DNA from: HKCCE3408 sp039183205
Lineage (GTDB): Bacteria > Pseudomonadota > Alphaproteobacteria > Rhodobacterales > Rhodobacteraceae
Assembly (NCBI GenBank): GCA_039183205.1
Contig: JBCDBR010000010.1
Coordinates: 41,713-105,712 of the forward strand
Direction of reading: 5' to 3'
Length of the DNA: 64,000 bases
Shown here: positions 42,949 to 54,535 of the stretch, piece after piece
How positions within the stretch are numbered: the first letter of the stretch is position 1
Layout: every line of letters begins with the position of its first letter
Notes under the pieces: generated by a model
The model's input: the letters and a program-made list of their open reading frames with translations, nothing else
Databases searched by the model: none
Told to the model about the DNA's origin: nothing
Made by a program: the position numbers and the translations under genes

Positions 42949-44106
42949 ATGACCCCCGCGGCCCGATTTCAAACCGCGGCAGAGTTGTTGGATGCCTGGA
43001 ACCAGGGCGCGCCAATTGAGAAATTACTGACCGCCTGGGCGCGACGCGCGCGCTATGCCGGGGCCAAGGATCGCCGCAATTTGCGCGATCTGGTCTACAC
43101 AATCCTGCGTCAGCGGGGCAGTTTGGCCGATTTGGCAGGCGGAGCAACCGGCCGGCATTTGATCCTCGGGCTCGCGCGGCGCCAAGGTCTGGACCCAGAC
43201 GCGGTCTTTTCCGGCGCCCGCTATGCGCCTGCGGCCTTATCGACGGCCGAAAGGGCGCGGTTTCAGACCCCAATATCCCCCGACCCAGAGCGCGACCTTC
43301 CAGCATGGCTGTTGGACGCATTGCATCGTAGTTTGGGTGCGGATTTGCCCGTAATTGCCGCGGCCTTCGCGGATCGCGCGCCGGTGTACCTGCGGGTCAA
43401 TCTTGCGAAGTGCACGGCCCTGCAAGCGATCGACATGTTGCATCAAGATGGGATCGTCGCGCTGCCGGACGAGCGTGCCCGCGCCGCGCTGGTGCTCGAT
43501 GGCGCCACCGGTGCGCTGCGGACCAGTCATGCCTATCGATCCGGCTTGGTGGAGCCGCAAGACCTATCTGTTCAGATGGCGGTTGAGGCGGTTGAGTGGC
43601 CGGGTCCGGTGTTGGATTATTGTGCAGGCGGTGGCGGCAAGGCACTCGCTATCGCAGCGCTCACCGGCGCGGCGGTGGATGTCCACGACGCGGACCCTGC
43701 GCGCATGGCAGATATCCCGGTACGGGCTCGCCGGGCCGATGCCGATCTACGCCAGATCGCAAAGCCGGGACACAAATACATGCGCGTTTTGACGGATGTT
43801 CCCTGTTCGGGAAGCGGAACGTGGCGGCGCGATCCAGAGGCAAAGTGGCGCCTGACCCAGGCGGCCCTGTCGTCGCTGATGGCGCAGCAAGCCCAGATCC
43901 TTGATCGCGCAGCCGCTTTTGTCGCGCCGGGCGGTCGGCTCATTTATATGACCTGCTCGCTGCTGCGGGGCGAGAATGAAGAACAGGTTGTGGGCTTTTT
44001 GGCGCGCAATGCCGGCTGGCACTGTCACCAGCACCAACAATTTACCCCGCTTTCCGCCTCGGATGGCTTTTTCTTTGCGGAAATGGAAAAATTGTCCACG
44101 AATTGA
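42949..44106 (+). CDS. RsmB/NOP-family RNA (cytosine-C5) methyltransferase
   Basis: A 385-residue SAM-dependent RNA m5C methyltransferase of the RsmB/NOP2 family. An N-terminal NusB-like helical region precedes the catalytic domain. The SAM motif is VLDYCAGGGGKALAIAALTG; the two family cysteines lie in DVPCSGSGTWRRDPEAKW and YMTCSLLRGENEEQV. Probably it targets 16S rRNA like RsmB, but paralogues differ in target. The frame is open upstream into guaB; the ATG at 42949 is used because the family-like region begins there. cckA follows after 86 bases. Confidence 0.85.
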   Translation: MTPAARFQTAAELLDAWNQGAPIEKLLTAWARRARYAGAKDRRNLRDLVYTILRQRGSLADLAGGATGRHLILGLARRQGLDPDAVFSGARYAPAALSTAERARFQTPISPDPERDLPAWLLDALHRSLGADLPVIAAAFADRAPVYLRVNLAKCTALQAIDMLHQDGIVALPDERARAALVLDGATGALRTSHAYRSGLVEPQDLSVQMAVEAVEWPGPVLDYCAGGGGKALAIAALTGAAVDVHDADPARMADIPVRARRADADLRQIAKPGHKYMRVLTDVPCSGSGTWRRDPEAKWRLTQAALSSLMAQQAQILDRAAAFVAPGGRLIYMTCSLLRGENEEQVVGFLARNAGWHCHQHQQFTPLSASDGFFFAEMEKLSTN

Positions 44107-44132
44107 AAGAAAAATTGTTCTCGCCAGAAGGT

Positions 44133-44148
44133 TTAAGCATCGGTTAAC
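44133..44148 (+). promoter_or_regulatory. CtrA box upstream of cckA
   Basis: TTAA at 44133-44136, seven bases, then TTAAC at 44144-44148: a full match to the CtrA half-site pair TTAA-N7-TTAAC known from Caulobacter and Rhodobacterales. It lies 45 bases before the cckA start codon. CckA controls CtrA phosphorylation through ChpT, so this suggests feedback of CtrA on its own upstream kinase. Confidence 0.65.
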
Positions 44149-44192
44149 CATTGTATTGCGATGGTGCGGCATCGCGATGAAGAGGTGCGCCG

Positions 44193-46502
44193 GTGTCTGA
44201 TCAGGTGGTTTATTCCCCAAAGCCCTGGCTGTTTCACCGCCAGATCTGGCAACCGATGATCTTGGTCCTTATCGGTTTGCCACTTGCCGGATTTGGCATG
44301 TACTTCGCGCCCAGCTTGTCTGGAATGGTTTTGATCGGCGCCGCGGTGACCGTCTTTTTGGTTGCCATCATCACCTCGCTCAGTGATTGGCTAACGGCGC
44401 GAAGGTCAGCGTCGGTTTTGGGCGGCGCGGGTGAGTTGATCATGAATGATCCATCGCCCTGTTTCTGCACAGATGGCCAAGGGGTCATCGTGGCGCTGAA
44501 TGACGCCGCAGCCGTGCGCCTGGGCGCCAAATTGGGCGAGCCGTCGGTCAAAGCGCTGTCGCGCACGATGGTCAATGCTGCGGCTGTCATCTTTCGCCAA
44601 GAAGGCGCCTGTAGTGATGTCGGCTTTTCCCGCGAAACTGTGTCCACGCGCCATGGCCATTTGCGGGTGACGACGCATCGCGCCGGGTTGGGCATGGTCT
44701 GGCGGATCGACGATGCCCTTGCGACGGCGCCGCGCAACGGCGACGGCATTGGGCTGCCGATGCTGGTTGTCAGCCAAAACGGCACGATCTTGTCGATGAA
44801 CGATGCTATGCGCTCGCTGCTGGGCCAACGCGCGCGATCGTTGGCGGGGATTTTTGGTGACGGACCGGTCGTCTCGGGCACTCGTATGTTGCTGCGCGGC
44901 GCGGATGGTCCGGTGGCGGCCACCGTGGTTGAGGTTGAGGCCGGCGACGGCCGGCGCGAGATTTATGCGATCCCAAAAGACGGAATGGATTGCGCCAGCC
45001 CGGTCCCCGCCGCTTTTTTCGAAGCATTGCCGGTGGCCGCACTTTTGGTGCAGGCCAATGGGGAAGTTCAGAGCCACAATGCCGCGGCGCGCAAATTGCT
45101 GAACATCGAAAGTAGCGAGACGAAGGTTGTCGTCGGCGATTTGGTCGAAGGTCCGGGCCGGCTCGCGCGCGAATGGATGAAAGATATCATAGAAGAACGC
45201 GCGCCAAACCGGTCAGAGATTGTGCGCATGTTGCGTGGCCCGGACGAACGCTCCGTGCGGATTACGGTAACCCCGTTGCCCGGCCAATCCGAGCCACGGC
45301 TTTTGGCCGTGCTGCAGGACGCAACAGAAGTGCAAGACCTGCACACGCAATTTGCGCAAAGCCAAAAGATGCAAGCTATTGGAGAATTGGCCGGCGGCGT
45401 TGCGCATGATTTCAACAACTTGCTGACGGCCATTACGGGGCATTGCGATTTGCTGCTGCTGCGCCATGATCAGGGCGACCAAGATTACGCCGATCTGGTG
45501 CAGATACATCAAAATGCAAACCGTGCTGCGAGCCTTGTGGGTCAGCTTCTGGCATTTTCGCGCAAGCAAACGATGCGGCCGGAGCTCTTGGATCTGCGTG
45601 ACACAATGGCGGATCTGACCCATTTGTTGAACCGTTTGGTCGGGGAACGCGTCATGTTGGAATTGCGCCAAGACCCCGCATTACAGCCGATTTGGGCTGA
45701 CCGGCGCCTCTTGGATCAGGTCTTGATGAACCTTGTGGTGAATGCACGCGACGCCATGCCCGAAGGCGGCCCCATCCGCATCACGAGCCGCATGGCGCGG
45801 CTCGGCGCTGGTCTGCAAAGAAACAACGCCAATGTGCCGCCTGGCACCTATGTTTTGATTGAAGTTGAGGACTCGGGTATTGGTATCCCTGCCGACCGTA
45901 TCGGCCGGATTTTTGAGCCGTTTTTCACCACCAAAAAGGTCGGGGAGGGGACGGGCCTCGGGCTCTCTATGGCCTACGGCATCATGAAGCAGTCGGGCGG
46001 CTATATCTTCTGCGACAGCCGCGATGGCGAAGGAACAACATTTTCGCTGTTCTTCCCGGCCCATGATTGGCCTGCGGAGTCGGCGTCGCTGACCGTCTCG
46101 GATCCCTCCGCAGAGGCCGCGTCTGAGATGCCGCGCGATGACAGCGGGGTCATCATGTTGGTCGAAGACGAAGCGCCGGTGCGCGCATTTGCCTCCCGCG
46201 CGTTGCGCCTTAAAGGCTATTCTGTGCTGGAGGCCGAAAATGGCGACGAGGCCTTGGAATTGCTGGAAGATGACGAGCTCGAGATCGATGTTTTTGTCAC
46301 CGACATGATCATGCCCGGCAAAGGCGGCCCCGATTGGGTGCGTGAGGCGCTGAAATCCCGCCCCGAGGTTGGTGTGGTGTTCACATCGGGCTATGCCGAA
46401 GACGCCTACGGGAAGTTTCCCGATATCCCGCAGGCCGTTTTTTTGGCCAAGCCGTTTTCGCTTGCCGATCTGACCGACACGGTGCGGCGCGAGATGCGCT
46501 GA
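44193..46502 (+). CDS. cckA: Hybrid sensor histidine kinase CckA
   Basis: Bifunctional kinase/phosphatase at the top of the CckA-ChpT-CtrA phosphorelay, which in this group controls motility, gene transfer agents and cell-cycle or quorum-linked traits. The 769-residue protein has two membrane helices near 20-62, PAS-like regions between about 80 and 375, a HisKA domain with His405 in GGVAHDFNNLL, an ATPase domain (NLVVNARDAMPEG, DSGIGIP, GEGTGLGLSMAYG), and a C-terminal receiver with phospho-acceptor Asp704 in FVTDMIMPGK. It starts with GTG, preceded by GAGGTG at good spacing. A CtrA box lies just upstream. Its stop codon abuts the convergent sulfotransferase stop. Confidence 0.93.
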   Translation: MSDQVVYSPKPWLFHRQIWQPMILVLIGLPLAGFGMYFAPSLSGMVLIGAAVTVFLVAIITSLSDWLTARRSASVLGGAGELIMNDPSPCFCTDGQGVIVALNDAAAVRLGAKLGEPSVKALSRTMVNAAAVIFRQEGACSDVGFSRETVSTRHGHLRVTTHRAGLGMVWRIDDALATAPRNGDGIGLPMLVVSQNGTILSMNDAMRSLLGQRARSLAGIFGDGPVVSGTRMLLRGADGPVAATVVEVEAGDGRREIYAIPKDGMDCASPVPAAFFEALPVAALLVQANGEVQSHNAAARKLLNIESSETKVVVGDLVEGPGRLAREWMKDIIEERAPNRSEIVRMLRGPDERSVRITVTPLPGQSEPRLLAVLQDATEVQDLHTQFAQSQKMQAIGELAGGVAHDFNNLLTAITGHCDLLLLRHDQGDQDYADLVQIHQNANRAASLVGQLLAFSRKQTMRPELLDLRDTMADLTHLLNRLVGERVMLELRQDPALQPIWADRRLLDQVLMNLVVNARDAMPEGGPIRITSRMARLGAGLQRNNANVPPGTYVLIEVEDSGIGIPADRIGRIFEPFFTTKKVGEGTGLGLSMAYGIMKQSGGYIFCDSRDGEGTTFSLFFPAHDWPAESASLTVSDPSAEAASEMPRDDSGVIMLVEDEAPVRAFASRALRLKGYSVLEAENGDEALELLEDDELEIDVFVTDMIMPGKGGPDWVREALKSRPEVGVVFTSGYAEDAYGKFPDIPQAVFLAKPFSLADLTDTVRREMR

Positions 46503-47099
46503 TCAGCGCCGCGCGCCGTCCCACAATGCAAAGTCCCGGGCTGCATGTTCGCGCAACGCCTGCATGGTCGTGTCCGACAGCGCCAAGCCTTGTTTTGGAG
46601 AGACATTGATGCGGGGCGGTGCCACCCTGTGGCCCAATCGGTCGGCAAAGAAATCCAAGAGCCGGTCGTAATCCTCGTATCGAAAAAGATGCGTGACCAA
46701 AAGCCGCCCACGTGGGCCGGCCAAAAACCGCGCTTGGCTTCCGACCTGGGCGAAGGCGGGCCGCGTCGGCTGCATCCAGGCGGTGACAAATTCGTCGAAA
46801 CTGATGCCCTGGGTCGACGTGTCTTCGCCGCCGATTTGTGCACGCAGACGATATCGGTACCACGATCCCAGCCAATCGACCGGCTCGCGAATGACGGCCA
46901 CGGTTTCATGCGGCCAAAGCCCCGCCCGCGTCACCCAGGGCTCCACTTCCCGGCGGTAACGCCGCGCAGAGGTGTGTTTTAACCCCGGCGGGTCAAGAAT
47001 CGCGGCGCTCGCCCATGGCTTCAACGCCTGCTCAAGCGCCGTTGTGCCCGTTTTCGGCACGGCCAAAAGTACAAGCTTCTCCCTCCAAAACAACAACAT
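46503..47099 (-). CDS. Sulfotransferase family protein
   Basis: A 198-residue PAPS-dependent sulfotransferase-like protein. The 5'-phosphosulfate loop is PKTGTTALE near residue 15 and the 3'-phosphate region is VIREPVDWLGSWYRYR near 68-83. It is short for the family. The acceptor is unknown; such proteins are common in marine alphaproteobacteria and may modify surface glycans. The ATG at 47099 is used, a TTG 24 bases upstream being less likely. It converges on cckA with directly abutting stops and diverges from recA. Confidence 0.75.
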   Translation of the reverse strand: MLLFWREKLVLLAVPKTGTTALEQALKPWASAAILDPPGLKHTSARRYRREVEPWVTRAGLWPHETVAVIREPVDWLGSWYRYRLRAQIGGEDTSTQGISFDEFVTAWMQPTRPAFAQVGSQARFLAGPRGRLLVTHLFRYEDYDRLLDFFADRLGHRVAPPRINVSPKQGLALSDTTMQALREHAARDFALWDGARR

Positions 47100-47130
47100 G
47101 CCGCGATCTCTTGACCCCCACAACGCATTC

Positions 47131-47146
47131 TCAACACTCCATTAAC
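47131..47146 (+). promoter_or_regulatory. Near-match CtrA box between the sulfotransferase and recA genes
   Basis: TCAA-N7-TTAAC, one mismatch from the CtrA consensus. It lies between the divergent sulfotransferase and recA starts, so it could serve either. Weak on its own. Confidence 0.3.
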
Positions 47147-47181
47147 CCTTCCCCCATTACGCAGAACACACAAGATTTTAC

Positions 47182-47209
47182 TTGAATTGTTCGCGTTTTG
47201 TTTGCTAAT
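47182..47209 (+). promoter_or_regulatory. recA promoter with LexA (SOS) box
   Basis: GTTC at 47189-47192, seven bases, then GTTT at 47200-47203: close to the alphaproteobacterial LexA site GTTC-N7-GTTC, with one mismatch in the second half. It lies inside a plausible promoter with TTGAAT at 47182-47187 and GCTAAT at 47204-47209 (16-base spacer), where LexA would block polymerase. Confidence 0.65.
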
Positions 47210-47282
47210 CGACGGGGGAACAAGAGGCGAACATCAGGCAACATTGCCGCGGCCACCGCGGTGTGAAATAAGGACCAAAAGC

Positions 47283-48353
47283 ATGGGAACGGCAAACCTC
47301 CTCGATATGACAGATCGCACATCGTCCGATAAACAAAAAGCGCTCGACAGCGCCTTGGCGCAGATCGAACGCCAGTTCGGTAAAGGCTCGATCATGAAGC
47401 TCGGGGGCGACAATCCGTTTAAGGATATTGAAGCGACTTCCACCGGCTCACTTGGCCTTGATATCGCGCTCGGCATTGGCGGTCTGCCAAAAGGCAGGGT
47501 CGTAGAAATCTACGGTCCCGAAAGCTCCGGCAAGACGACGCTCACCTTGCATGTCGTGGCTGAAGAACAAAAAAAGGGCGGCGTCTGCGCCTTTGTCGAT
47601 GCCGAACATGCGCTCGATCCGCATTATGCGAAAAAACTCGGTGTCGATCTCGATGAGCTGCTGATTTCGCAGCCCGATACGGGCGAGCAAGCGCTGGAAA
47701 TTACCGACACACTCGTGCGCTCAGGTGCGGTTAATCTCGTCATTGTCGATTCCGTGGCCGCCTTGACACCAAAGTCGGAGCTTGAAGGCGATATGGGCGA
47801 CAGCTCGGTCGGCGTGCATGCGCGGCTGATGTCACAGGCGATGCGCAAGCTCACGGGCTCGATCGCGCGCTCCAATTGCATGGTCATTTTCATCAATCAA
47901 ATCCGGATGAAGATCGGTGTAATGTTCGGCAGTCCTGAAACCACAACCGGGGGCAATGCGCTGAAGTTTTATTCCTCGGTACGTCTCGATATCCGCCGGA
48001 TCGGGTCGATCAAGGATCGCGACGAGGTCGTGGGCAATCAGACGCGGGTGAAGGTGGTCAAAAACAAGGTTGCACCGCCCTTCAAGCAGGTCGAATTCGA
48101 CATCATGTATGGTGAAGGCATCTCCAAGATGGGCGAGCTGATCGATATGGGCGTCAAAGCCGGGATCGTCGAAAAGTCCGGCTCTTGGTTTTCTTACGGC
48201 GATGAACGCATCGGCCAGGGCCGGGAAAACGCCAAACAGTTTCTGCGCGACAATCCCGCAACCGCGCTCGAAATCGAAGACAAAATCCGCGGAGCCCATG
48301 GGTTGGATTTCGACATGCCGGAGGATGACGCGGACATGGTCGAGGACGGCTAA
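47283..48353 (+). CDS. recA: Recombinase RecA
   Basis: DNA strand-exchange ATPase and coprotease for LexA. The 356-residue protein has Walker A GPESSGKTT at 78-86, the Walker B region NLVIVDSVAAL, the DNA-binding loop segment MSQAMRKLTGSI and NQIRMKIGVMFGSPETTTGG, and an acidic C-terminus (MPEDDADMVEDG). The ATG at 47283 follows AAGGA; the frame is open upstream but not family-like. It is preceded by an SOS box and followed by a classic terminator, so it is transcribed alone. Confidence 0.98.
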   Translation: MGTANLLDMTDRTSSDKQKALDSALAQIERQFGKGSIMKLGGDNPFKDIEATSTGSLGLDIALGIGGLPKGRVVEIYGPESSGKTTLTLHVVAEEQKKGGVCAFVDAEHALDPHYAKKLGVDLDELLISQPDTGEQALEITDTLVRSGAVNLVIVDSVAALTPKSELEGDMGDSSVGVHARLMSQAMRKLTGSIARSNCMVIFINQIRMKIGVMFGSPETTTGGNALKFYSSVRLDIRRIGSIKDRDEVVGNQTRVKVVKNKVAPPFKQVEFDIMYGEGISKMGELIDMGVKAGIVEKSGSWFSYGDERIGQGRENAKQFLRDNPATALEIEDKIRGAHGLDFDMPEDDADMVEDG

Positions 48354-48380
48354 TCCGGGCGTTTCCGAAAAAAAGGTGTA

Positions 48381-48407
48381 AAAGGCGGCCCCCGCGGCCG
48401 CCTTTTT
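48381..48407 (+). terminator. Rho-independent terminator of recA
   Basis: AAAGGCGGCC at 48381-48390 pairs with GGCCGCCTTT at 48396-48405 around a five-base loop and is followed by further T residues, 28 bases after the recA stop. Confidence 0.9.
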
Positions 48408-48565
48408 CCGTTTAAGAACGGTCCGCCCGCGTCGTTCGCTGCTATGGTCATCGCAATATGCGGGCCCGCATAATCCACGATCCGACCGGCGTTGCGAAGG
48501 ATAGACACTGCCAAGCGGCGCGGATAGACCTGTCCATCGATGACAATCCGCAAGGTGCCTCGCCC

Positions 48566-51220
<2,655 letters not shown>

Positions 51221-51223
51221 GCA

Positions 51224-51514
51224 ATGCCAAAGGCTTATTGGATCGCGCATGTCACGGTGACGGATGACACGGCCTACGCAAAATACGCAGCGCTCGCAAC
51301 CGAAGCGATTGCCGCGCATGGTGGTACGTTTTTGGCCCGGGGTGGCCGGGCGATCCAGAAGGAAGGCCGACCGCATCCGCGTAACGTAGTGGCCATTTTC
51401 CCAAGCCTTGAAGATGCAAATACATGTTACGAATCAGATATGTATCGTGAGGCGTTGAGCCATGCGAGAGATGCATCGGACCGAGATTTGGTCTTGGTGG
51501 AGGCGTTGGATTAA
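51224..51514 (+). CDS. DUF1330 family protein
   Basis: A 96-residue protein with the ferredoxin-like fold of DUF1330: KAYWIAHVTVTDDTAYAKY at the start, GGTFLARGGRAIQKEG in the middle and RNVVAIFPSLEDANTCY towards the end. The family is common but its biochemical role is unknown. AAGGAG inside the end of alaS serves as its ribosome site, so it is co-translated with alaS. Its end overlaps the convergent YitT-like gene by four bases. Confidence 0.85.
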   Translation: MPKAYWIAHVTVTDDTAYAKYAALATEAIAAHGGTFLARGGRAIQKEGRPHPRNVVAIFPSLEDANTCYESDMYREALSHARDASDRDLVLVEALD

Positions 51515-52122
51515 CGCCCGATATACCGATCGCTGCGATGGTTGACCGCGACAATCAGGTTGACGACAACAGCGCCCAAAAGCGACAAGCCCACCATAAC
51601 CGGGTCAAGCCACAGGAACGCGGCGGCAAACAGCACCGCATCAAAGCCCAACTGAACCCAGCCGGCCTGGACCCCAAGGCGATCTTGCAGCCAAAGGGCC
51701 AGCACGCCGATGCCGCCAAGGGATGCGCCATGGCGAAAAATGCTGAGAAGGCCCACGCCGATCGTGGAGCCGGCCAGCAACGCGCCCAAAACCGGATTGA
51801 CGTTCTCAAAGGAGATCAAAAGCGGGAAAACCTCCGACAGGCCCGACACGAGGGCCACAGCGATGGCGGTTTTCACCGTGAACCTCAGGCCCAATTGCAC
51901 CAGGCCAAGCAGGTAAAACGGCAGGTTTAAAACAAAAAACACCGCCCCGAAGGACCAGTCGGTAATGTAGGAGATCAGGACGGCCAACCCGGCGGTTTGT
52001 CCCGTGATCAGACCCAAATGGGTCAAAAACTGCAAGCCCAAGGCGACAAGTGCTGTGCCAAGCGCAAACGCCATCGCGTCTTCGAGCAGGGAATGATCCA
52101 GTTTCTTGTGTGGCTCCGCCAT
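51511..52122 (-). CDS. YitT-family membrane protein
   Basis: A 203-residue integral membrane protein with about five to six helices, matching the YitT family: LITGQTAGLAVLISYITDWS, FFVLNLPFYLLG and LAGSTIGVGLLSIFRHGASL with GGIGVLALWLQ. No function is established for the family. The ATG at 52122 is preferred; a longer in-frame version to 52167 lacks a ribosome site. It lies between the convergent DUF1330 gene and the same-strand Lrp-type regulator 68 bases upstream. Confidence 0.75.
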   Translation of the reverse strand: MAEPHKKLDHSLLEDAMAFALGTALVALGLQFLTHLGLITGQTAGLAVLISYITDWSFGAVFFVLNLPFYLLGLVQLGLRFTVKTAIAVALVSGLSEVFPLLISFENVNPVLGALLAGSTIGVGLLSIFRHGASLGGIGVLALWLQDRLGVQAGWVQLGFDAVLFAAAFLWLDPVMVGLSLLGAVVVNLIVAVNHRSDRYIGR

Positions 52123-52190
52123 GCACGCGAGGTGACATCCCCGATTGAAAGGGGCAAGGGGCCACATCGAATTTCACACCCTGTTGCGAC

Positions 52191-52646
52191 CTAAACGGGC
52201 AGCGCTGTTGTCTCTTTAATCTCTTCCATGACAAAACTGGCCGATACGTCCGACAGAGCCAATTGCCGGATCAGCCGCTGATAAAGCCGGTCGTAGTCCC
52301 GCATATCGGCCACCCGCGCGTGGATGAGGTAATCGAGATCGCCGGTCATCCGATACGCGCCTTGGATTTCCGGAAAGCTGCGGGTCACTCGCGCAAATGC
52401 GTCAAGCCAATCGGGGGCGTGCTGCCCGGCGCGGATCTGGATGAAAACGGACAGGCCAAGCCCAAGCGCATCCGCATCCAACAGCGCCACGCGTCCACGG
52501 ATCACGCCGGCGGCCTCCAGCGCGCGCACCCGACGCCAACAGGCGTTGCGCGACAGGCCGACACGGGTGCCCAGCTCCTCCAGGCCCAAACTCGCATCTT
52601 GTTGCAAAGTGGCGAGGATACGGCGATCTATCTGGTCTATTTGCAC
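52191..52646 (-). CDS. Lrp/AsnC-family transcriptional regulator
   Basis: A 151-residue amino-acid-responsive regulator. The N-terminal helix-turn-helix spans about residues 4-60 (IDRRILATLQQDASLGLEEL then GLSRNACWRRVRALEAAGVI), and the C-terminal ligand-binding RAM domain follows (AYRMTGDLDYLIHARVADM). It is divergent from the DUF6356 gene across about 115 bases, so it may control that gene and itself. Confidence 0.9.
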   Translation of the reverse strand: MQIDQIDRRILATLQQDASLGLEELGTRVGLSRNACWRRVRALEAAGVIRGRVALLDADALGLGLSVFIQIRAGQHAPDWLDAFARVTRSFPEIQGAYRMTGDLDYLIHARVADMRDYDRLYQRLIRQLALSDVSASFVMEEIKETTALPV

Positions 52647-52763
52647 GCCATTTGCCCCAGAGTTAGGAAAAACACACCTTATCTCTACAAAATCCCGTAC
52701 GTTTTGGGAACTCCGTCAAACGCCCATCAGCTATGCTGTGGAAAATGTGCATCGGAGGTTCCC

Positions 52764-52967
52764 ATGATTGCCCGCGTCTTCCTTGATCACCCCAAATCCG
52801 TCGATGAGACGTATCTCGAACATGCCGCCTTCGCGAGCCGGTTTTCAGGCAAGCTCTTTGCGGCGGCATTCGCAGCAGCAATCCACGCGATCATCCCATG
52901 TTTGTTCGAAAAGACCGCAAGTCGGATGGTGGCTGAGCTTTACCTCAGGACGCAAAACCGCGGATGA
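52764..52967 (+). CDS. DUF6356 family protein, 67 aa
   Basis: A 67-residue protein of the DUF6356 type: starts MIARVFLDHPKSVDETYLEH, has a central hydrophobic helix (FAAAFAAAIHAIIPCLF) and ends KTASRMVAELYLRTQNRG. It is likely a single-pass membrane or membrane-associated protein; its function is unknown. GGAGG is ideally placed before the ATG. It is followed by the strong bidirectional terminator it shares with icd. Confidence 0.75.
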   Translation: MIARVFLDHPKSVDETYLEHAAFASRFSGKLFAAAFAAAIHAIIPCLFEKTASRMVAELYLRTQNRG

Positions 52968-53022
52968 TTGGCCCGCCGGGCCGGGCATAGCCTAGCGCGG
53001 GATAGGCAGCCCGTTGAGCAAT

Positions 53023-53060
53023 AAAAACGCTGGCCCTTGCGAAAAAGGGCCAGCGTTTTT
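53023..53060. terminator. Bidirectional terminator between the DUF6356 gene and icd
   Basis: AAAAACGCTGGCCCTT at 53023-53038 pairs perfectly with AAGGGCCAGCGTTTTT at 53045-53060 around a six-base loop. The A and T runs at the two ends let it work for both convergent genes. Confidence 0.9.
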
Positions 53061-53084
53061 GTGTCTTCGCCGGTGCTGCGCTGT

Positions 53085-54299
53085 TCAGCCAGCCAGCGCC
53101 GCGTTCAGATTTTCGTCAATCTTTTCCAAAAAGCCCATCGTCGTCAGCCATTTCTGGTCCGGTCCGACCAAAAGCGCGAGGTCTTTGGTCATCTCACCGG
53201 ACTCAACCGTTTCCACGATCACCCGTTCCAGCGTTTCGGCAAAATGGGCCAACGGCGCATTGTCGTCGAGTTTTGCGCGGTGCTTAAGCCCGCCTGTCCA
53301 GGCGTAAATCGACGCGATGGAATTCGTCGATGTTTGCTCGCCCTTTTGGTGCTGACGGTAATGCCGGGTTACGGTGCCGTGGGCTGCTTCGGCTTCAACG
53401 ATTTTGCCGTCCGGCGTCATCAATTGCGATGTCATCAGGCCAAGTGAGCCAAAGCCTTGGGCGACCGTATCGGATTGCACGTCGCCGTCATAGTTTTTGC
53501 ACGCCCAGACAAACCCGCCCGACCACTTCATCGCCGCAGCGACCATGTCGTCGATTAAACGATGTTCGTACCAGATCTTCTTTTCTTCGAATTTTTCTTT
53601 GAATTCAGCCTCATAGACTTCGGCAAAGATCTCAAGAAACCGCCCGTCATATTGTTTGAGAATGGTGTTCTTGGTCGACATATAGCATGGCCAACCGAGG
53701 TTCAGCGCGTAGTTCAAAGAGGCGCGCGCAAAGTCGTAGATCGACGCGTCGAGGTTGTACATCGACATGAACACGCCGCCGCCGGGGGCTTGGAAAACCT
53801 CACGTTCATCGACCGAACCGTCTTCGCCCTCGAATTTCATCGTCAGCTTGCCGGGACCGGGGAATTTCATATCCGTCGCGCGGTATTGATCGCCAAAAGC
53901 GTGCCGGCCGATGACAATCGGCTGCGTCCAGCCTGGAACCAACCGCGGCACGTTTTTGCAGATGATGGGCTGGCGAAACACCACACCGCCCAGAATGTTG
54001 CGGATCGTGCCGTTTGGCGAGCGCCACATCTGTTTCAGGCCGAACTCTTCAACGCGGGCTTCGTCTGGCGTGATCGTTGCGCATTTGACTGCGACGCCCA
54101 CCTCTTTGGTCTTTTCAGCTGCGTCGATCGTGATTTGATCGTCGGTTTCGTCGCGCGCTTCGATGCCCAGATCGTAGTATAAAAGCTCCACGTCCAAATA
54201 GGGCAGGATCAACTTGTCCTTGATGAACTGCCAGATGATCCGGGTCATTTCATCCCCGTCCATCTCGACGATCGGATGTTCCACCTTGATTTTGGACAT
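53085..54299 (-). CDS. icd: NADP-dependent isocitrate dehydrogenase
   Basis: TCA-cycle enzyme converting isocitrate to 2-oxoglutarate. The 404-residue protein is of the homodimeric, eukaryote-like type II class common in alphaproteobacteria: NPIVEMDGDEMTRIIW-type N-terminus (here HPIVEMDGDEMTRII), WRSPNGTIRNILGGVVFR for substrate binding, LIDDMVAAAMKWSGGFVWAC with metal-binding Asp residues, and AAHGTVTRHYR for NADP. It ends at the bidirectional terminator. The 236 bases upstream hold no supported gene. Confidence 0.96.
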   Translation of the reverse strand: MSKIKVEHPIVEMDGDEMTRIIWQFIKDKLILPYLDVELLYYDLGIEARDETDDQITIDAAEKTKEVGVAVKCATITPDEARVEEFGLKQMWRSPNGTIRNILGGVVFRQPIICKNVPRLVPGWTQPIVIGRHAFGDQYRATDMKFPGPGKLTMKFEGEDGSVDEREVFQAPGGGVFMSMYNLDASIYDFARASLNYALNLGWPCYMSTKNTILKQYDGRFLEIFAEVYEAEFKEKFEEKKIWYEHRLIDDMVAAAMKWSGGFVWACKNYDGDVQSDTVAQGFGSLGLMTSQLMTPDGKIVEAEAAHGTVTRHYRQHQKGEQTSTNSIASIYAWTGGLKHRAKLDDNAPLAHFAETLERVIVETVESGEMTKDLALLVGPDQKWLTTMGFLEKIDENLNAALAG

Positions 54300-54535
54300 G
54301 CGCGCAATCCTTTCAAATGCCGGCCGTTTTGCGCAGGCTTACAGGAAAGATCGGATGCGTGGAAGTGAGTATGCGATTGTATACCGTGTTCCACCCAAAT
54401 CGGTCACTGCGCCGCCGTCGCAACCATCGGGACATGATCCGGCTCGCCGACGTCTTTGCGCGCGCAATCCGCGACGTTGCGACCTGCGGTGTCGCGACCA
54501 CGTCGTTGCGCAGCGCGGCCGGTACCGATCTGAGG

